The position numbers were made by a program, and so were the translations under genes. The notes under the pieces were generated by a model. It did no database searches. It was not told the origin of the DNA and saw only the letters and a list, made by a program, of their open reading frames with translations. From Rhodococcus gordoniae (lineage in GTDB: Bacteria > Actinomycetota > Actinomycetes > Mycobacteriales > Mycobacteriaceae): a stretch of 64,000 nucleotides of DNA. Below, piece after piece: positions 1 through 8,343 of this stretch. How positions within the stretch are numbered: the first letter of the stretch is position 1; each line of letters starts with the position of its first letter. The stretch lies in NCBI RefSeq assembly GCF_001646655.1, contig NZ_LPZN01000003.1, positions 310,001 to 374,000 of the forward strand. Direction: 5' to 3'.

Positions 1-556
1 CAGGACGCTCGTTGTCGGTCGAGACCGACATTGTGTGCGACATTCGAGCAGATACCGCACACCACCTCGGTCTCACCAGCTCAGGGATGTGCGCCCGCTC
101 GGTGCAACACGCGTCGCACCCTGTCGACGACGACCTGCGGTCGTCGATACAGCAGCCCATGTCCGTGCGGACCACGAACCGCCCACCGTCGTACATCTCC
201 ATCTGCGTTTCCGGCACGGGTAGACCCGGCCGGACGATCAGCAGCCGAATGTGCGTCTCCGGTGGCGACGCGGCCCTCCGTCGAGTGCAGCTTTCCGGGT
301 CGCACGATCTCCGCCGGCAACGACGGGTCGAGCCGACGGGTCCCGTGCACAGCGGCTGCGGACGGCCCGATCAACACTCCGGTTCCTCCGGCCCACAGCC
401 GAACGGCCTTCGCACGTAACAGTGCGGTCGCGTCGACGTCGGAGCCACGTACACATTGCGGTGAAGCTTCACGACGTGATGCCGAAGTTGGTACCGCGTC
501 ACCAGTCCAGTCGCCAACGCATCAGTGGCAGCGAACGGTTCGTGGAAGTCGACCAT
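1..556 (-). pseudogene. Degraded DUF559/AbiEi-like protein gene
   Basis: Reading from an ATG at 554-556, the N-terminus (MVDFHEPFAATDALATGL...) resembles actinobacterial DUF559-type proteins with an AbiEi-like N-terminal helix-turn-helix. The reading then breaks. After NVYVAP (about 440) it must change frame to continue as ALLRAKAVRLWAGGTGVL and IGPSAAAVHGTRRLD. It changes again near 285 to give PPETHIRLLIVRPGLPVP and YDGGRFVVRTDMG, the usual start of the nuclease-like half. The expected C-terminal acidic/EYDG part is not found; what follows is unlike the family, and the window starts there. At least two frameshifts and a degenerate end make this a decayed gene. Family assignment is by motif recall only. 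Confidence 0.6.
18..77. repeat. ~60-bp imperfect palindromic repeat, copy 1
   Basis: Begins GGTCGAGACCGACATTGTG and ends with CTCGGTCTCAC. It aligns over its whole length with the segments at 644-703 and 5638-5699: shared TCGAGACCG left end, central TTCGAG-like block, and ACC-GGTCTC right end. It is the most diverged copy and lies within the decayed C-terminal part of the pseudogene. Confidence 0.45.
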
Positions 557-643
557 GAGCGCGAGCGTGCCCGGTGACCGGCCTCTTCGGTACCCCGAAT
601 TCACCGCCTGTGGACAACTTCCGCGTTATCCCCGGACGCATCG

Positions 644-703
644 GATCGAGACCGGTGTGGTTGTCGATTTCGAGTGGACCATCGACAACCAGACCGGTCT
701 CGA
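644..703. repeat. ~60-bp imperfect palindromic repeat, copy 2
   Basis: The left arm CGAGACCGGTGTGGTTGTCGA and the right arm TCGACAACCAGACCGGTCTCG are inverted complements with one or two mismatches around a ~13-nt centre. A transcript would fold into a long hairpin just after the stop of the ATPase gene (711), so it may serve as that operon's terminator. The same-orientation relative at 5638-5699 lies at the other end of the operon. Confidence 0.6.
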
Positions 704-710
704 AGAACAC

Positions 711-3700
711 TCATCCTCGAGCGAGGGCAAGCACTTCCTCTTCCGTCGGAGGGCTCTTCGGGTGGAAGGTCAGACACAACGGTGTCCGGGTCTTCTGGAA
801 TTCCCTACCGTCGATCGCCGTGTAGAACTGTCCGGCGGGCAGCCGTCCTACATCCGGAACCCGACCGCCCTTCACACGGGCCATCTCCTTGGCCGCCTCG
901 ATCTGTGCGGGGCTGTTCAACAAACCGTAGAACTGAGTGGCCGCATTACCCGGGATACGGTTGTGAAGGCCCTTGGGCGCCTGGGTCGCGAAAACCAACC
1001 CCAGACCGTACTTGCGGGCCTGCGACGCCAGAGCGAGCGTGCTCTGGGTGCATGCCGTGTTCTGATCCGACGGCGCAAAGGTCTGGGCTTCGTCCATGAC
1101 GAACAATCCCCCGAGTGGCCGATCGCCGGCCGGGTTCTTCTTGATCCATGCGAACAGAGCCATCTGGAGTTGGTTGACGAATGCCTGACGTTGCGAGTCC
1201 GACGGGAGACCCGACAGATTGACTACGGAAACGCGCGCTCGACAGCCGGGGCGGGGAGTCAGCAGAACACCGGGATCGACCGGAGTTCCCTCACCCCCGA
1301 ACATAGGATCGGTGGCCATCGCCGCCTTCAGGTTCTCCGCGAGATCCGCAGCGATCTTCACCCCGTTCTTCATGCCGCTGATGTCCTCGGGAAAATCCTC
1401 CAACAAGCTCACGAACTCCGCCACGCCGCCCCGCATGCTCTGTCCGAAATACTCGAGCGCCTCCCGCAGAACGGCCTGGGAGTGTTTCGCCTTGGCAGTC
1501 CGGCCTTCCGCAAGAGCTCGCGGCACCAGCGCTGCGACCGCTGCGTCCACAGCGGCTTCGAATTCGTCCCGGTCGTCGCGCACGCTCGCGAAGTCCGGTA
1601 GTGGTTGGAAACTCAGCGGTCGTCCGGTGGAACGGCGAGGAGTCCAGACCACCACATCCGTCCGATCGAGATACTCGGCAGCCTTGCGGTCGTCACCGAC
1701 GGGCCAGCTCCGAGCCCCCTCCGGCCATGCTGTCCCCAGCCGTGCAAGATCGTTGTTCGGATCGAGGACGATCGAGGAAACACCCTGCAGCGCGCACTCT
1801 TCCACGATCCTTCTGATCAGGACGGTCTTTCCGGAACCGGATCCGGCGAAGATCGCGGTGTGTTTCCGCAATGCTTCGAGACCGACGGACACCGGACGTT
1901 CTTCTTCCACCGACATCCCGAGTGGAATCCCGGTGACGGGGTCGTCGATACCGGAGACCGCCTCGTCCTTGTCGAGCGCCGGAGTCGGCGCGGGCACAGT
2001 GTCGGGCTCATTCGGCACCGGTACCGGATCGTCGACGCCGCCGAGAGCAGCTCGGAACACAGTGACGTCGTGTGCGGGCTTCCGAGTGAGGAGCCATTCG
2101 TCGAGATGCTCCGGGTGCTCGTCGAACAGTGCTCTCAGGGCAATCAGCGTTCGGACGTCACTTTCGGGCAGTGCCAGTGTGCAACCGCCGACAGCCTCGA
2201 ATGCTGTGAGTACCTCGCGAGTCTTCGCCCCGTTCGACCACGGGCTGTTCCGAAGGACGAACAACGACCGGTGGGGCAATCCTCCGGAGATCCCCGCTGC
2301 TGTGGATGCCTTCTGAAGCCGATTGAGCGCAGCGGTTGCGTTCGTCGACCCCACAGCCCGGAAAGTCCAGTGAATCTCCGACTCGGTTCTCGGATCGAGG
2401 ATACGACGCAAGCGGGCATGCAGTGCCGGTTTCGATCCGGGCAGCGGATCCCGTTGGAAGACTCCGTCGGGGGCACCTGTCTCACGGATCCACGCATCCA
2501 ACCCTGCAGCAAGAAGGCGCGGTATCACCTCGTCTTCCGTCGCGGTCGCGAACGCCGAGTCGACTGTCGCAAGGGCTTTCGATTCTGCAAAGCGCTGATC
2601 GAGCGCGAAGTGGGCATCGACGCGCGGAGGAGCGGCATCCTTGCTCGTGTCCGGTGCTCCGCGCTGGTCGAGGATGGTCAGCTCCTCGACCGCCCCCAGC
2701 CGCACACAACGACGAAGGTGCGCATCGACCACTTGGAGCAGCTCACGCGGCGTGAAATACGGCGCCTCGGCGAGTGCTTCTTCGGTGACCGGCCAAGTGG
2801 GATAGGGCGGTTCGAAACCTGCAGCACGGTAACGAGGTAGAAAGCGCTTCGCGAGAATGGCACGTCCGATGTCCGCCGTCGGCAGCCCGTCGAGCGGAGC
2901 GCACACCCGGAACCGGTCGACCACGGTACTGATTGCGCATTCCTCGATGGTCACCCATGCACCGGGCGTACACGAGAGTACGGAGACAGTCCGGCTGAGT
3001 GTTTCGCGCAGTGCCATCAGTCCGTGCGCGATCTCCGCAATACCGGAGTCGTCGTCCAGTGCGCTTCCGTTGCCGAGCTTCGTTCGTGTAGCCGCGATCA
3101 GCGTATCGATCTGATCGACTGCGAACACGGAGGGCCCTGTCAGCGAAAGCAAGGACGAGATCTCCTGCACGATCTCCCGCGGAGAAGGCACCACAGCACC
3201 GAGACCCCATTCCGCCCGCTCACCGGGGGTCGCCTCGTCCGTCGACTGGAGATACGCTTCACCGACGTCCTGTAAGCCCATGTCCGTTGCCGCATACAGA
3301 ACGAGTGCGATCAGTGTGCGTCGGCACCGTCTGACCTCGGCCGGGTGCCGCTTCGCCAACGCCCGGACGAAGGCGTCGATACTCTCGGGGTCGACGGGCG
3401 CGCCCCCGACGAGCGCTCGCCGGTGTGCCCTCGGCACGTGCGCGATCGTGGCGAGGCGCCACAACAAGCCCTCGAGCTGGGTGCCGTGTTCGGGCGAGGG
3501 GCGCCCCAGGTTCTCCAGCATCTGGACGAGCATGGAACGCCAGAAGTCAGAGAGTTCGGTGAGACCGACGAGAAAAAAGTAGCCGTCCTCCGCTTGTACG
3601 CGCTCGCGGACGTGGCCGAGAAGGTGTGTCTTGCCCGAACCCGCCTGTCCACGGACGACGACACCGAGCGGACTCGCGCCCGAACTCCGACGGGCATCGT

Positions 3701-3863
3701 CGAAGGCTTCCCACACTGTGTCGATCGCCGAATCGTGCAGCCCACGCACGTGAAGATCGTCTTGTGGTTCCCATACGTCCTGCGGGGTGGGTGCCCAGGT
3801 CAGACGAACCGACGAGAGCGCATGGCGCTCGACGTCGGTCATCCGGTTCTCGGTCGGCGTCAT
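711..3863 (-). CDS. Large two-P-loop ATPase (AAA N-half, HerA/DUF87-type C-half)
   Basis: A protein of 1050 aa. I place the start at the ATG at 3861-3863, whose ATGA overlaps the upstream stop; longer readings only run back inside the upstream gene. The N-half has an AAA/STAND-like P-loop RGQAGSGKTH at about residues 71-80 and a Walker B-like FAVDQIDTL. The C-half has a second P-loop FAGSGSGKT near residue 670, a Walker B MDEAQTFAP near 920 and the sensor-like FATQAPKGL, the layout of HerA/FtsK-like DUF87 translocases. Such ATPases often pair with nucleases in DNA processing or phage defence. Here it is the last gene of a three-gene coupled operon with a DUF559-like protein. Its exact family is not recognised; a role in defence is inference from context. 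Confidence 0.8.
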   Translation of the reverse strand: MTPTENRMTDVERHALSSVRLTWAPTPQDVWEPQDDLHVRGLHDSAIDTVWEAFDDARRSSGASPLGVVVRGQAGSGKTHLLGHVRERVQAEDGYFFLVGLTELSDFWRSMLVQMLENLGRPSPEHGTQLEGLLWRLATIAHVPRAHRRALVGGAPVDPESIDAFVRALAKRHPAEVRRCRRTLIALVLYAATDMGLQDVGEAYLQSTDEATPGERAEWGLGAVVPSPREIVQEISSLLSLTGPSVFAVDQIDTLIAATRTKLGNGSALDDDSGIAEIAHGLMALRETLSRTVSVLSCTPGAWVTIEECAISTVVDRFRVCAPLDGLPTADIGRAILAKRFLPRYRAAGFEPPYPTWPVTEEALAEAPYFTPRELLQVVDAHLRRCVRLGAVEELTILDQRGAPDTSKDAAPPRVDAHFALDQRFAESKALATVDSAFATATEDEVIPRLLAAGLDAWIRETGAPDGVFQRDPLPGSKPALHARLRRILDPRTESEIHWTFRAVGSTNATAALNRLQKASTAAGISGGLPHRSLFVLRNSPWSNGAKTREVLTAFEAVGGCTLALPESDVRTLIALRALFDEHPEHLDEWLLTRKPAHDVTVFRAALGGVDDPVPVPNEPDTVPAPTPALDKDEAVSGIDDPVTGIPLGMSVEEERPVSVGLEALRKHTAIFAGSGSGKTVLIRRIVEECALQGVSSIVLDPNNDLARLGTAWPEGARSWPVGDDRKAAEYLDRTDVVVWTPRRSTGRPLSFQPLPDFASVRDDRDEFEAAVDAAVAALVPRALAEGRTAKAKHSQAVLREALEYFGQSMRGGVAEFVSLLEDFPEDISGMKNGVKIAADLAENLKAAMATDPMFGGEGTPVDPGVLLTPRPGCRARVSVVNLSGLPSDSQRQAFVNQLQMALFAWIKKNPAGDRPLGGLFVMDEAQTFAPSDQNTACTQSTLALASQARKYGLGLVFATQAPKGLHNRIPGNAATQFYGLLNSPAQIEAAKEMARVKGGRVPDVGRLPAGQFYTAIDGREFQKTRTPLCLTFHPKSPPTEEEVLALARG

Positions 3864-4522
3864 GGAGCCTCGATCGCGAGCGCGTGCTTGTCCTGATTGC
3901 CGATGACCACGGCTGCGGCGCGATCCCGGTCGGTGAGCATCTTCTGGTTCTCCTCGGGTACGAGATGAATGTCCGGAAGCTTGTACATACGCACGAGGGC
4001 ACGATCGATCTCGTCCTTGGCAACGTCGGCCAGCGCCGAGCGGAGATCGGCAAGACCGATCCACGCTCCGGGGCGTGCCACGTGCCGCGCGTAGGCTGCG
4101 CGAATACGGTCTTCGAGATCCGATCCCTCGGATACGCTCCGGGCCGGTTCCGGCTCGGCCGGATCCTCGGATATCTCGGCGGTGAGGAACACGTCGGCGG
4201 GACGCAGATCATGGCGGTCGAAGTGCCTGCGTAGCGATCGGAGCATCGTGTAGAGGGTGCGGGCGGCGGGGTTCGACCGCGGTGGGACGTCGGCCGCCAA
4301 TTCCTCATAGCAGCGAGCCCATCCGCCGTCGGCCAGCTCGTGCGTGAACGGCCTTGCCCGAGTGTCGGTCTCGACGAGCTTGAGACGATTCAGTTTCTTC
4401 CTGCTGTCGGCGCGCAACTCCGGTCCGAGAGCCTTCAGTTCGGTGTTGGTGACCGGACGTGACTCGGCCATGAGAGCGAGGAGCACCAGGATCTCGGAGG
4501 GGGTCAGATCATCTGCACTCAC
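3860..4522 (-). CDS. Double winged-helix-like operon protein
   Basis: A 220-aa protein starting at GTG (4520-4522) that overlaps the upstream stop as GTGA and ends in an ATGA overlap with the ATPase start, so all three genes are probably translationally coupled. Residues ~5-60 (TPSEILVLLALMAESRPVTN...) look like a MarR-type winged helix. The C-terminal ~80 residues (IGLADLRSALADV, IDRALVRMYKLPDIHLVPE) look like a second winged helix of the kind seen in phage-defence helicase operons. A linker rich in acidic residues separates them. It may load the ATPase or nuclease onto DNA or regulate the operon. No known gene name is assigned; function is inferred from fold pattern and position. Confidence 0.7.
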   Translation of the reverse strand: MSADDLTPSEILVLLALMAESRPVTNTELKALGPELRADSRKKLNRLKLVETDTRARPFTHELADGGWARCYEELAADVPPRSNPAARTLYTMLRSLRRHFDRHDLRPADVFLTAEISEDPAEPEPARSVSEGSDLEDRIRAAYARHVARPGAWIGLADLRSALADVAKDEIDRALVRMYKLPDIHLVPEENQKMLTDRDRAAAVVIGNQDKHALAIEAP

Positions 4523-5664
4523 TGGGCCAGGCCTTTCGTTGTCGTCGCGAGGAGGGTGTTCTGCTCGCGACGTCGGTCGGTCAGAAACTGTTCGATGGCG
4601 ACGAGGACCGTCGCCACGTCATCGAGGACTTGCTCGTTGGTGAACCGTAGGACGCCGAAACCGTCGAGCTGCAACTGCACATCCCGGGTGCGGTCGGCGG
4701 CGTACTTGTGGCGCAGGCGATGATCGTCACCGTCGACTTCGACGACACAGCGAGCATCCGGCCAGATCAGATCCATCCGAATCGGGGGACGGAGGGGCGA
4801 CGTTCGGTACGGCATGTTCCATCGACGGCCGGTGGCCCACTCGCACGTTTCGAGAGCCCTTTCCAGCTTCTGTTCCGCGGCGCTGCCCGGGTGGGGCCGT
4901 CCCACCGGCGCCGGGTATCGCAGGCGGGTCCGGTCGGAAAGCAGGTCGTCGGTGGTGTGCGGGGCTTCCGGTCGAGGCAGGACGATCTCGGGGAATCGAT
5001 CGATGTCGGGGATTGCCTCACCCGCTATCCAGACGGCTGCCGGGGTGTGGTCGGACAGCCACTCGCATGCCGAGGCGAGGATCCGTTGTCGGTTCGGATC
5101 GGCGTCCGTGGGGCCCACCACGAGAAGCGCTATGCCCGGACACGGGTAGCTCTCCGCAAGAATTCGCGTCAAGCCGGCCGCCCGCGTCTCCCGTGCGAAG
5201 CGACCCGCCGTCATCCGCTTCCCGAGCAACGCCGCGACGGCCAGGTCCGAAACGAACGGACCGAAATGCCTTGTAGTGGAAGATAACTTACGGGAAAGAA
5301 CGCGCACTGCCCGAATGTCGAGGGCACTGCGCCCGGTCAGGACTTCCGCGCCCGGTAGCCACGCGGGAAACAGGCCCCGTGCTGCCGCCTCCAGTTCGTC
5401 GAGAACCGAGTCGACGATCTCGCCTACCGAGTTCCCTGCGACCTGACAGGTCGAGACGACAGGAGCAGACTCGGGTCGGGTATCGAGTGCTTCCAACAAC
5501 GTCCGGGCAGCGCGGACCGACACCACTCGGTCGGTAGGCAGCATCGACCAGATGCCGCATTGCTCGGTTACCCCACCCATAAGGAGTGAATTGTACATTC
5601 CGGGCATCGGGGCTGTTCCGGCCCGGATCAGAAGCCGGGTCGAGACCGGTGTTGTCGTCGACAT
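4519..5664 (-). CDS. DUF559-type (PD-(D/E)XK-like) nuclease-like protein
   Basis: A 381-aa protein read from the ATG at 5662-5664; the longer open frame upstream runs into the divergent permease gene and is not used. The first ~260 residues are a domain I do not recognise. The last ~110 carry the DUF559/Vsr-like endonuclease pattern: an AEQKLERAL helix, then RMDLIWPDARCVVEVDGDDH (acidic D...E-D core), then DRTRDVQLQLDGFGVLRFTN and an EQVLDD end. These match the acidic active-site region and the conserved R-D/G-RF strand of the family. It is the first gene of the coupled three-gene operon. The 5' end lies inside repeat copy 3. Nuclease activity is inferred from the motif. Confidence 0.72.
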   Translation of the reverse strand: MSTTTPVSTRLLIRAGTAPMPGMYNSLLMGGVTEQCGIWSMLPTDRVVSVRAARTLLEALDTRPESAPVVSTCQVAGNSVGEIVDSVLDELEAAARGLFPAWLPGAEVLTGRSALDIRAVRVLSRKLSSTTRHFGPFVSDLAVAALLGKRMTAGRFARETRAAGLTRILAESYPCPGIALLVVGPTDADPNRQRILASACEWLSDHTPAAVWIAGEAIPDIDRFPEIVLPRPEAPHTTDDLLSDRTRLRYPAPVGRPHPGSAAEQKLERALETCEWATGRRWNMPYRTSPLRPPIRMDLIWPDARCVVEVDGDDHRLRHKYAADRTRDVQLQLDGFGVLRFTNEQVLDDVATVLVAIEQFLTDRRREQNTLLATTTKGLAQ

Positions 5665-5699
5665 GGAGCTCCGGCATCGACAACGATGTCGGCTTCGAC
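5638..5699. repeat. ~60-bp imperfect palindromic repeat, copy 3
   Basis: GGTCGAGACCGGTGTTGTCG is followed by a centre and then GGCATCGACAACGATGTCGG. It aligns in the same orientation with copy 2 at 644-703. It overlaps the start codon of the nuclease-like gene and the likely promoter region of the divergent TSUP gene, so it may also act as an operator. Confidence 0.5.
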
Positions 5700-6492
5700 G
5701 AGACGTAGACTCGCCTCGGTGACCCCGCTCGAACTCTTCCTCGTCGCCCTTGCCGGTCTCGGAGCCGGAGCGATCAACTCTCTCGTCGGCTCCGGCACCC
5801 TCATCACGTTCCCGACGCTCGTCGCGTTCGGTGTGCCGCCGGTGACCGCGACGATGTCCAACGCGATCGGTCTGGTCGCCGGGGGCGTATCGGGCACCTG
5901 GGGCTATCGGCGCGAGCTGCGTGGGCAGTGGGAGCGGTTGCGGTGGCAGATCCCGGCGTCGTTCTGCGGGGCACTGGTCGGAGCATGGCTCCTGCTCCAC
6001 CTACCGGAGAGCGTCTTCGAGACGGTCGTGCCGATCCTGCTCGTCCTGGCACTCACGCTCGTCGTGCTGCAACCGAAGATCCAGTCCTGGGTGGCTCGTA
6101 GAACGGGTGGCGACGCCGACGGCCGTCTCGGACCGATACGGATGACGCTGCTCGTCGTCGGCACCTTCGCCGTCGGTATCTACGGCGGCTACTTCACAGC
6201 AGCGCAGGGCATTCTGCTGATGGGTCTGTTCGGCGCGTTGCTGCACGATCACATCCAGCGGCAGAACGCCGCGAAGAACCTGCTCTCACTGGTCGTGAAC
6301 GTCGTGGCCGCCTGTGCGTACATCCTGGTGGCGTTCGACCGGATCGATTGGACCGTGGCCGCACTGATCGCCGTGGGCTCCTTGATCGGCGGTTACCTCG
6401 GTTCCCACTACGGTCGGCGCCTGTCGCCGGTCGCGTTGCGGATCGTCATCGTCGTCGTCGGCCTGATCGGGCTGTACCGACTGTTGTTCTGA
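5686..6492 (+). CDS. TSUP (TauE/SafE) family membrane permease
   Basis: A 268-aa integral membrane protein with about eight hydrophobic segments in two similar halves. The first starts LGAGAINSLVGSGTLITFPT, the typical TSUP motif; the second begins at about residue 145 with VGTFAVGIYGGYFTAAQGI. TSUP proteins move sulfite, sulfonates or other small anions across the cytoplasmic membrane; the substrate here cannot be read from sequence. The ATG at 5686 is used; an in-frame GTG at 5719 would remove a basic leader and is an alternative. Divergent from the nuclease operon with only ~20 bp between starts. Confidence 0.85.
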   Translation: MSASTRRRLASVTPLELFLVALAGLGAGAINSLVGSGTLITFPTLVAFGVPPVTATMSNAIGLVAGGVSGTWGYRRELRGQWERLRWQIPASFCGALVGAWLLLHLPESVFETVVPILLVLALTLVVLQPKIQSWVARRTGGDADGRLGPIRMTLLVVGTFAVGIYGGYFTAAQGILLMGLFGALLHDHIQRQNAAKNLLSLVVNVVAACAYILVAFDRIDWTVAALIAVGSLIGGYLGSHYGRRLSPVALRIVIVVVGLIGLYRLLF

Positions 6493-6561
6493 CCCGGTCA
6501 TTTCTTCCCGACGGTAACGAAATCGTCTCCTATCGCCCCAGGGGCAACACCCGTCACAGAA

Positions 6562-6579
6562 ATACCAGATGGTTGGTAT
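6562..6579. promoter_or_regulatory. Operator-like palindrome upstream of the SipW operon
   Basis: ATACCAGATGGTTGGTAT has perfect ATACCA/TGGTAT ends around a six-base centre, a layout common for TetR-type operators. It lies ~65 bp before the first SipW-operon gene. No regulator gene is adjacent, so the binding protein is unknown. Confidence 0.4.
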
Positions 6580-6604
6580 GGAGTCGATCACAACGGGTAC
6601 CTGA

Positions 6605-6628
6605 CGAAGGTCGGGAGCACGACCTTCG
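6605..6628 (+). promoter_or_regulatory. 5'UTR hairpin next to the ribosome binding site
   Basis: CGAAGGTCG and CGACCTTCG form a perfect 9-bp stem with a six-base loop, ending one base before the AGGGGAG ribosome binding site of the gene starting at 6643. It could stabilise the mRNA or modulate translation of the operon; no ligand motif is recognised. Confidence 0.45.
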
Positions 6629-6642
6629 AGGGGAGCAATCGT

Positions 6643-7206
6643 ATGAAGAAACAGACCAAAGGGGCCATCGCCGCAGGGGCCGGAGCCATCCTGCTCCTGG
6701 GCGGGCTGGGCAGTCTCGCGTTCTGGAACGATCAGACTGACGGTGACGCCGGTACCATCACATCCGGTCAGCTGACGCTCGGGGAGTGCGCCGGCGGCGG
6801 CACGTGGACCGATGTCGGCAATGGTGGAGCGACGATCGGCGACATTTCATCGTTCCGAATCGTCCCGGGCGACACGGTGCGCTACACCTGCGCCTCCACA
6901 CTCACCGCTCAGGGCGACAATCTGGAAGCCACACTCACCGCGAATCTGGATGGCGTCACGGGAAATACCGACTTGCGAAACGCCCTGATCACCACCATCG
7001 ACGGCGAGTACGCCGGCCAGTCGTTCACCGGTGGAGCCGACGGTGTTCAGGTCGTGGCAAACGGCGGTGCGCCTCAGGATATTTCGGTCGACATCACCAT
7101 CACGTTCGATCCGGCCACATCGGGGACGACCGGACAGAACGAGACCGTCGATCTCGGCAATCTGAGCCTGAATCTGCAGCAGAACACGAACCCCGCTCCC
7201 GCGTGA
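6643..7206 (+). CDS. Alternate-type (SipW-dependent) signal peptide protein, TasA/camelysin-like
   Basis: A 187-aa exported protein. The N-terminus MKKQTKGAIAAGAGAILLLG... ends LGSLAFWNDQTDGD, the pattern of the actinobacterial alternate signal peptide cleaved by SipW-type peptidases. The mature part is a Gly/Thr-rich, acidic, beta-type sequence with two cysteines (ECAGG, YTCAS) that could pair. It is the first gene of a five-gene operon with two matching peptidases, so it is a likely major subunit of a surface fibre or matrix, by analogy with Bacillus TasA. A strong AGGGGAG ribosome binding site precedes the ATG. Confidence 0.85.
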   Translation: MKKQTKGAIAAGAGAILLLGGLGSLAFWNDQTDGDAGTITSGQLTLGECAGGGTWTDVGNGGATIGDISSFRIVPGDTVRYTCASTLTAQGDNLEATLTANLDGVTGNTDLRNALITTIDGEYAGQSFTGGADGVQVVANGGAPQDISVDITITFDPATSGTTGQNETVDLGNLSLNLQQNTNPAPA

Positions 7207-7210
7207 GGAC

Positions 7211-7756
7211 ATGAAGCGGAGATGGGCCTGGATCGCCGCAGTCGCGTCGGTTCTGCTCGTGACCCTCTGGTCCACACAGCAGACCGGCGCACTGTGGCGC
7301 GACAGCACACAACTCAGGGGCGGCACGATCATCTCGGGGAGCCTGACCATCATGGCCCAGGGCTCCCAGGACTACACATGGACGAACTTCGGCGGTACCA
7401 ACCTGGCGCAGGGATCCGTGGTGCAACAGCCGTTGACGGTCAGCATTCGGGGTGACGCCCACGCACGTTACCGATTGCAAGCGGTACGTCAGAGCTCGAC
7501 CCGGCTGCCGATCGCGGTGACAGCGTGGATCGTCGGTTCCGCCGACGCATGCCCGACGTCATCCGGTGCAGCAGTGGCTACACCGACGTCGACGATCGGC
7601 GGTCCTTGGACGGCCTTTCCGGCTCCAGGGGAAGGACGGTCGGCCGCTCCGGGCACCACGGAGGTGTGGTGTCTCCGGGCGACCGTCGGAGCCGCGGCAG
7701 AACAAGGCAGGTCGACCACCCTTGCGCTCGAATTTCGAGTGGAGCAACAGATATGA
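7211..7756 (+). CDS. Second SipW-type signal peptide surface protein
   Basis: A 181-aa protein with leader MKRRWAWIAAVASVLLVTLW followed by STQQTGALWRDSTQ, an atypical signal peptide of the same class as its upstream neighbour. The mature part is beta-rich with two cysteines (ADACPTS, EVWCLRA). It starts 4 nt after the previous stop with GAGG as ribosome binding site, and its stop overlaps the peptidase start as ATGA. Probably a minor or anchoring subunit of the same structure; that role is inferred from position. Confidence 0.78.
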   Translation: MKRRWAWIAAVASVLLVTLWSTQQTGALWRDSTQLRGGTIISGSLTIMAQGSQDYTWTNFGGTNLAQGSVVQQPLTVSIRGDAHARYRLQAVRQSSTRLPIAVTAWIVGSADACPTSSGAAVATPTSTIGGPWTAFPAPGEGRSAAPGTTEVWCLRATVGAAAEQGRSTTLALEFRVEQQI

Positions 7757-8343
7757 CCGAATCCCGGGAAGAAGACGACCGGACAGGGCCGCTCTGGTGG
7801 ATGGGCTCGATGCTCACCTGGGCCCTGCTGTTCGCCATGCTCACCCTGCTGGCAGTCACCATCCTGATCCCGGCCGTGGCCGGCGGCGAACGCTTCACCG
7901 TGCTCACCGGATCGATGGACCCCACCTACCCACCCGGCACCCTCATCGTCGTCGAACCCGTCGAACCCGACGAACTCGCGATCGGAATGCCCGTGACGTA
8001 CCAGTTGCGTTCGGGGGATCCCACTGTGGTGACGCATCGGATCATCGCGTCCGCCCAATCCGCGAAGGGGCAACGCACGTACATCACCCAGGGCGACGCC
8101 AACACTGTGCCCGACGAGAAACCGGTTCTCTACGAACAGATTCGGGGACGCGTCTGGTATTCGATCCCCTACCTGGGCTACGTGAACAACTGGCTGACGG
8201 GGCAACAGCGTTCGTGGACCGTCGGGATCATCGCGATCGCACTGTTCGGCTACGCCACCGTGCTGTTCACCAGCGGTATCCGGGATGGCAGACGTGAGCG
8301 GGACGCAGCACGAACCGGCGGAGGCAGCGATGCGCGGCGATGA
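7753..8343 (+). CDS. SipW/ER-type signal peptidase I
   Basis: A 196-aa membrane peptidase that removes the signal peptides of the neighbouring exported proteins. It has an N-terminal transmembrane segment (about residues 21-43), the catalytic serine in LTGSMDPTYP (Ser54), and histidine (His95) in VVTHRII where bacterial LepB has a lysine; Ser-His is the archaeal/ER and SipW arrangement. The ITQGDANTVPDEKPV box is the conserved Asp-containing motif. A second transmembrane segment lies at the C-end (~160-180). The start overlaps the preceding stop (ATGA). Confidence 0.9.
   Translation: MTESREEDDRTGPLWWMGSMLTWALLFAMLTLLAVTILIPAVAGGERFTVLTGSMDPTYPPGTLIVVEPVEPDELAIGMPVTYQLRSGDPTVVTHRIIASAQSAKGQRTYITQGDANTVPDEKPVLYEQIRGRVWYSIPYLGYVNNWLTGQQRSWTVGIIAIALFGYATVLFTSGIRDGRRERDAARTGGGSDARR

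Noticed and set aside
4519-6000. Longer start for the nuclease-like gene, up to 6000
   Set aside because: The added stretch lies opposite the TSUP gene, is Arg/Glu-rich without domain character, and the ATG at 5664 gives a clean N-terminus.
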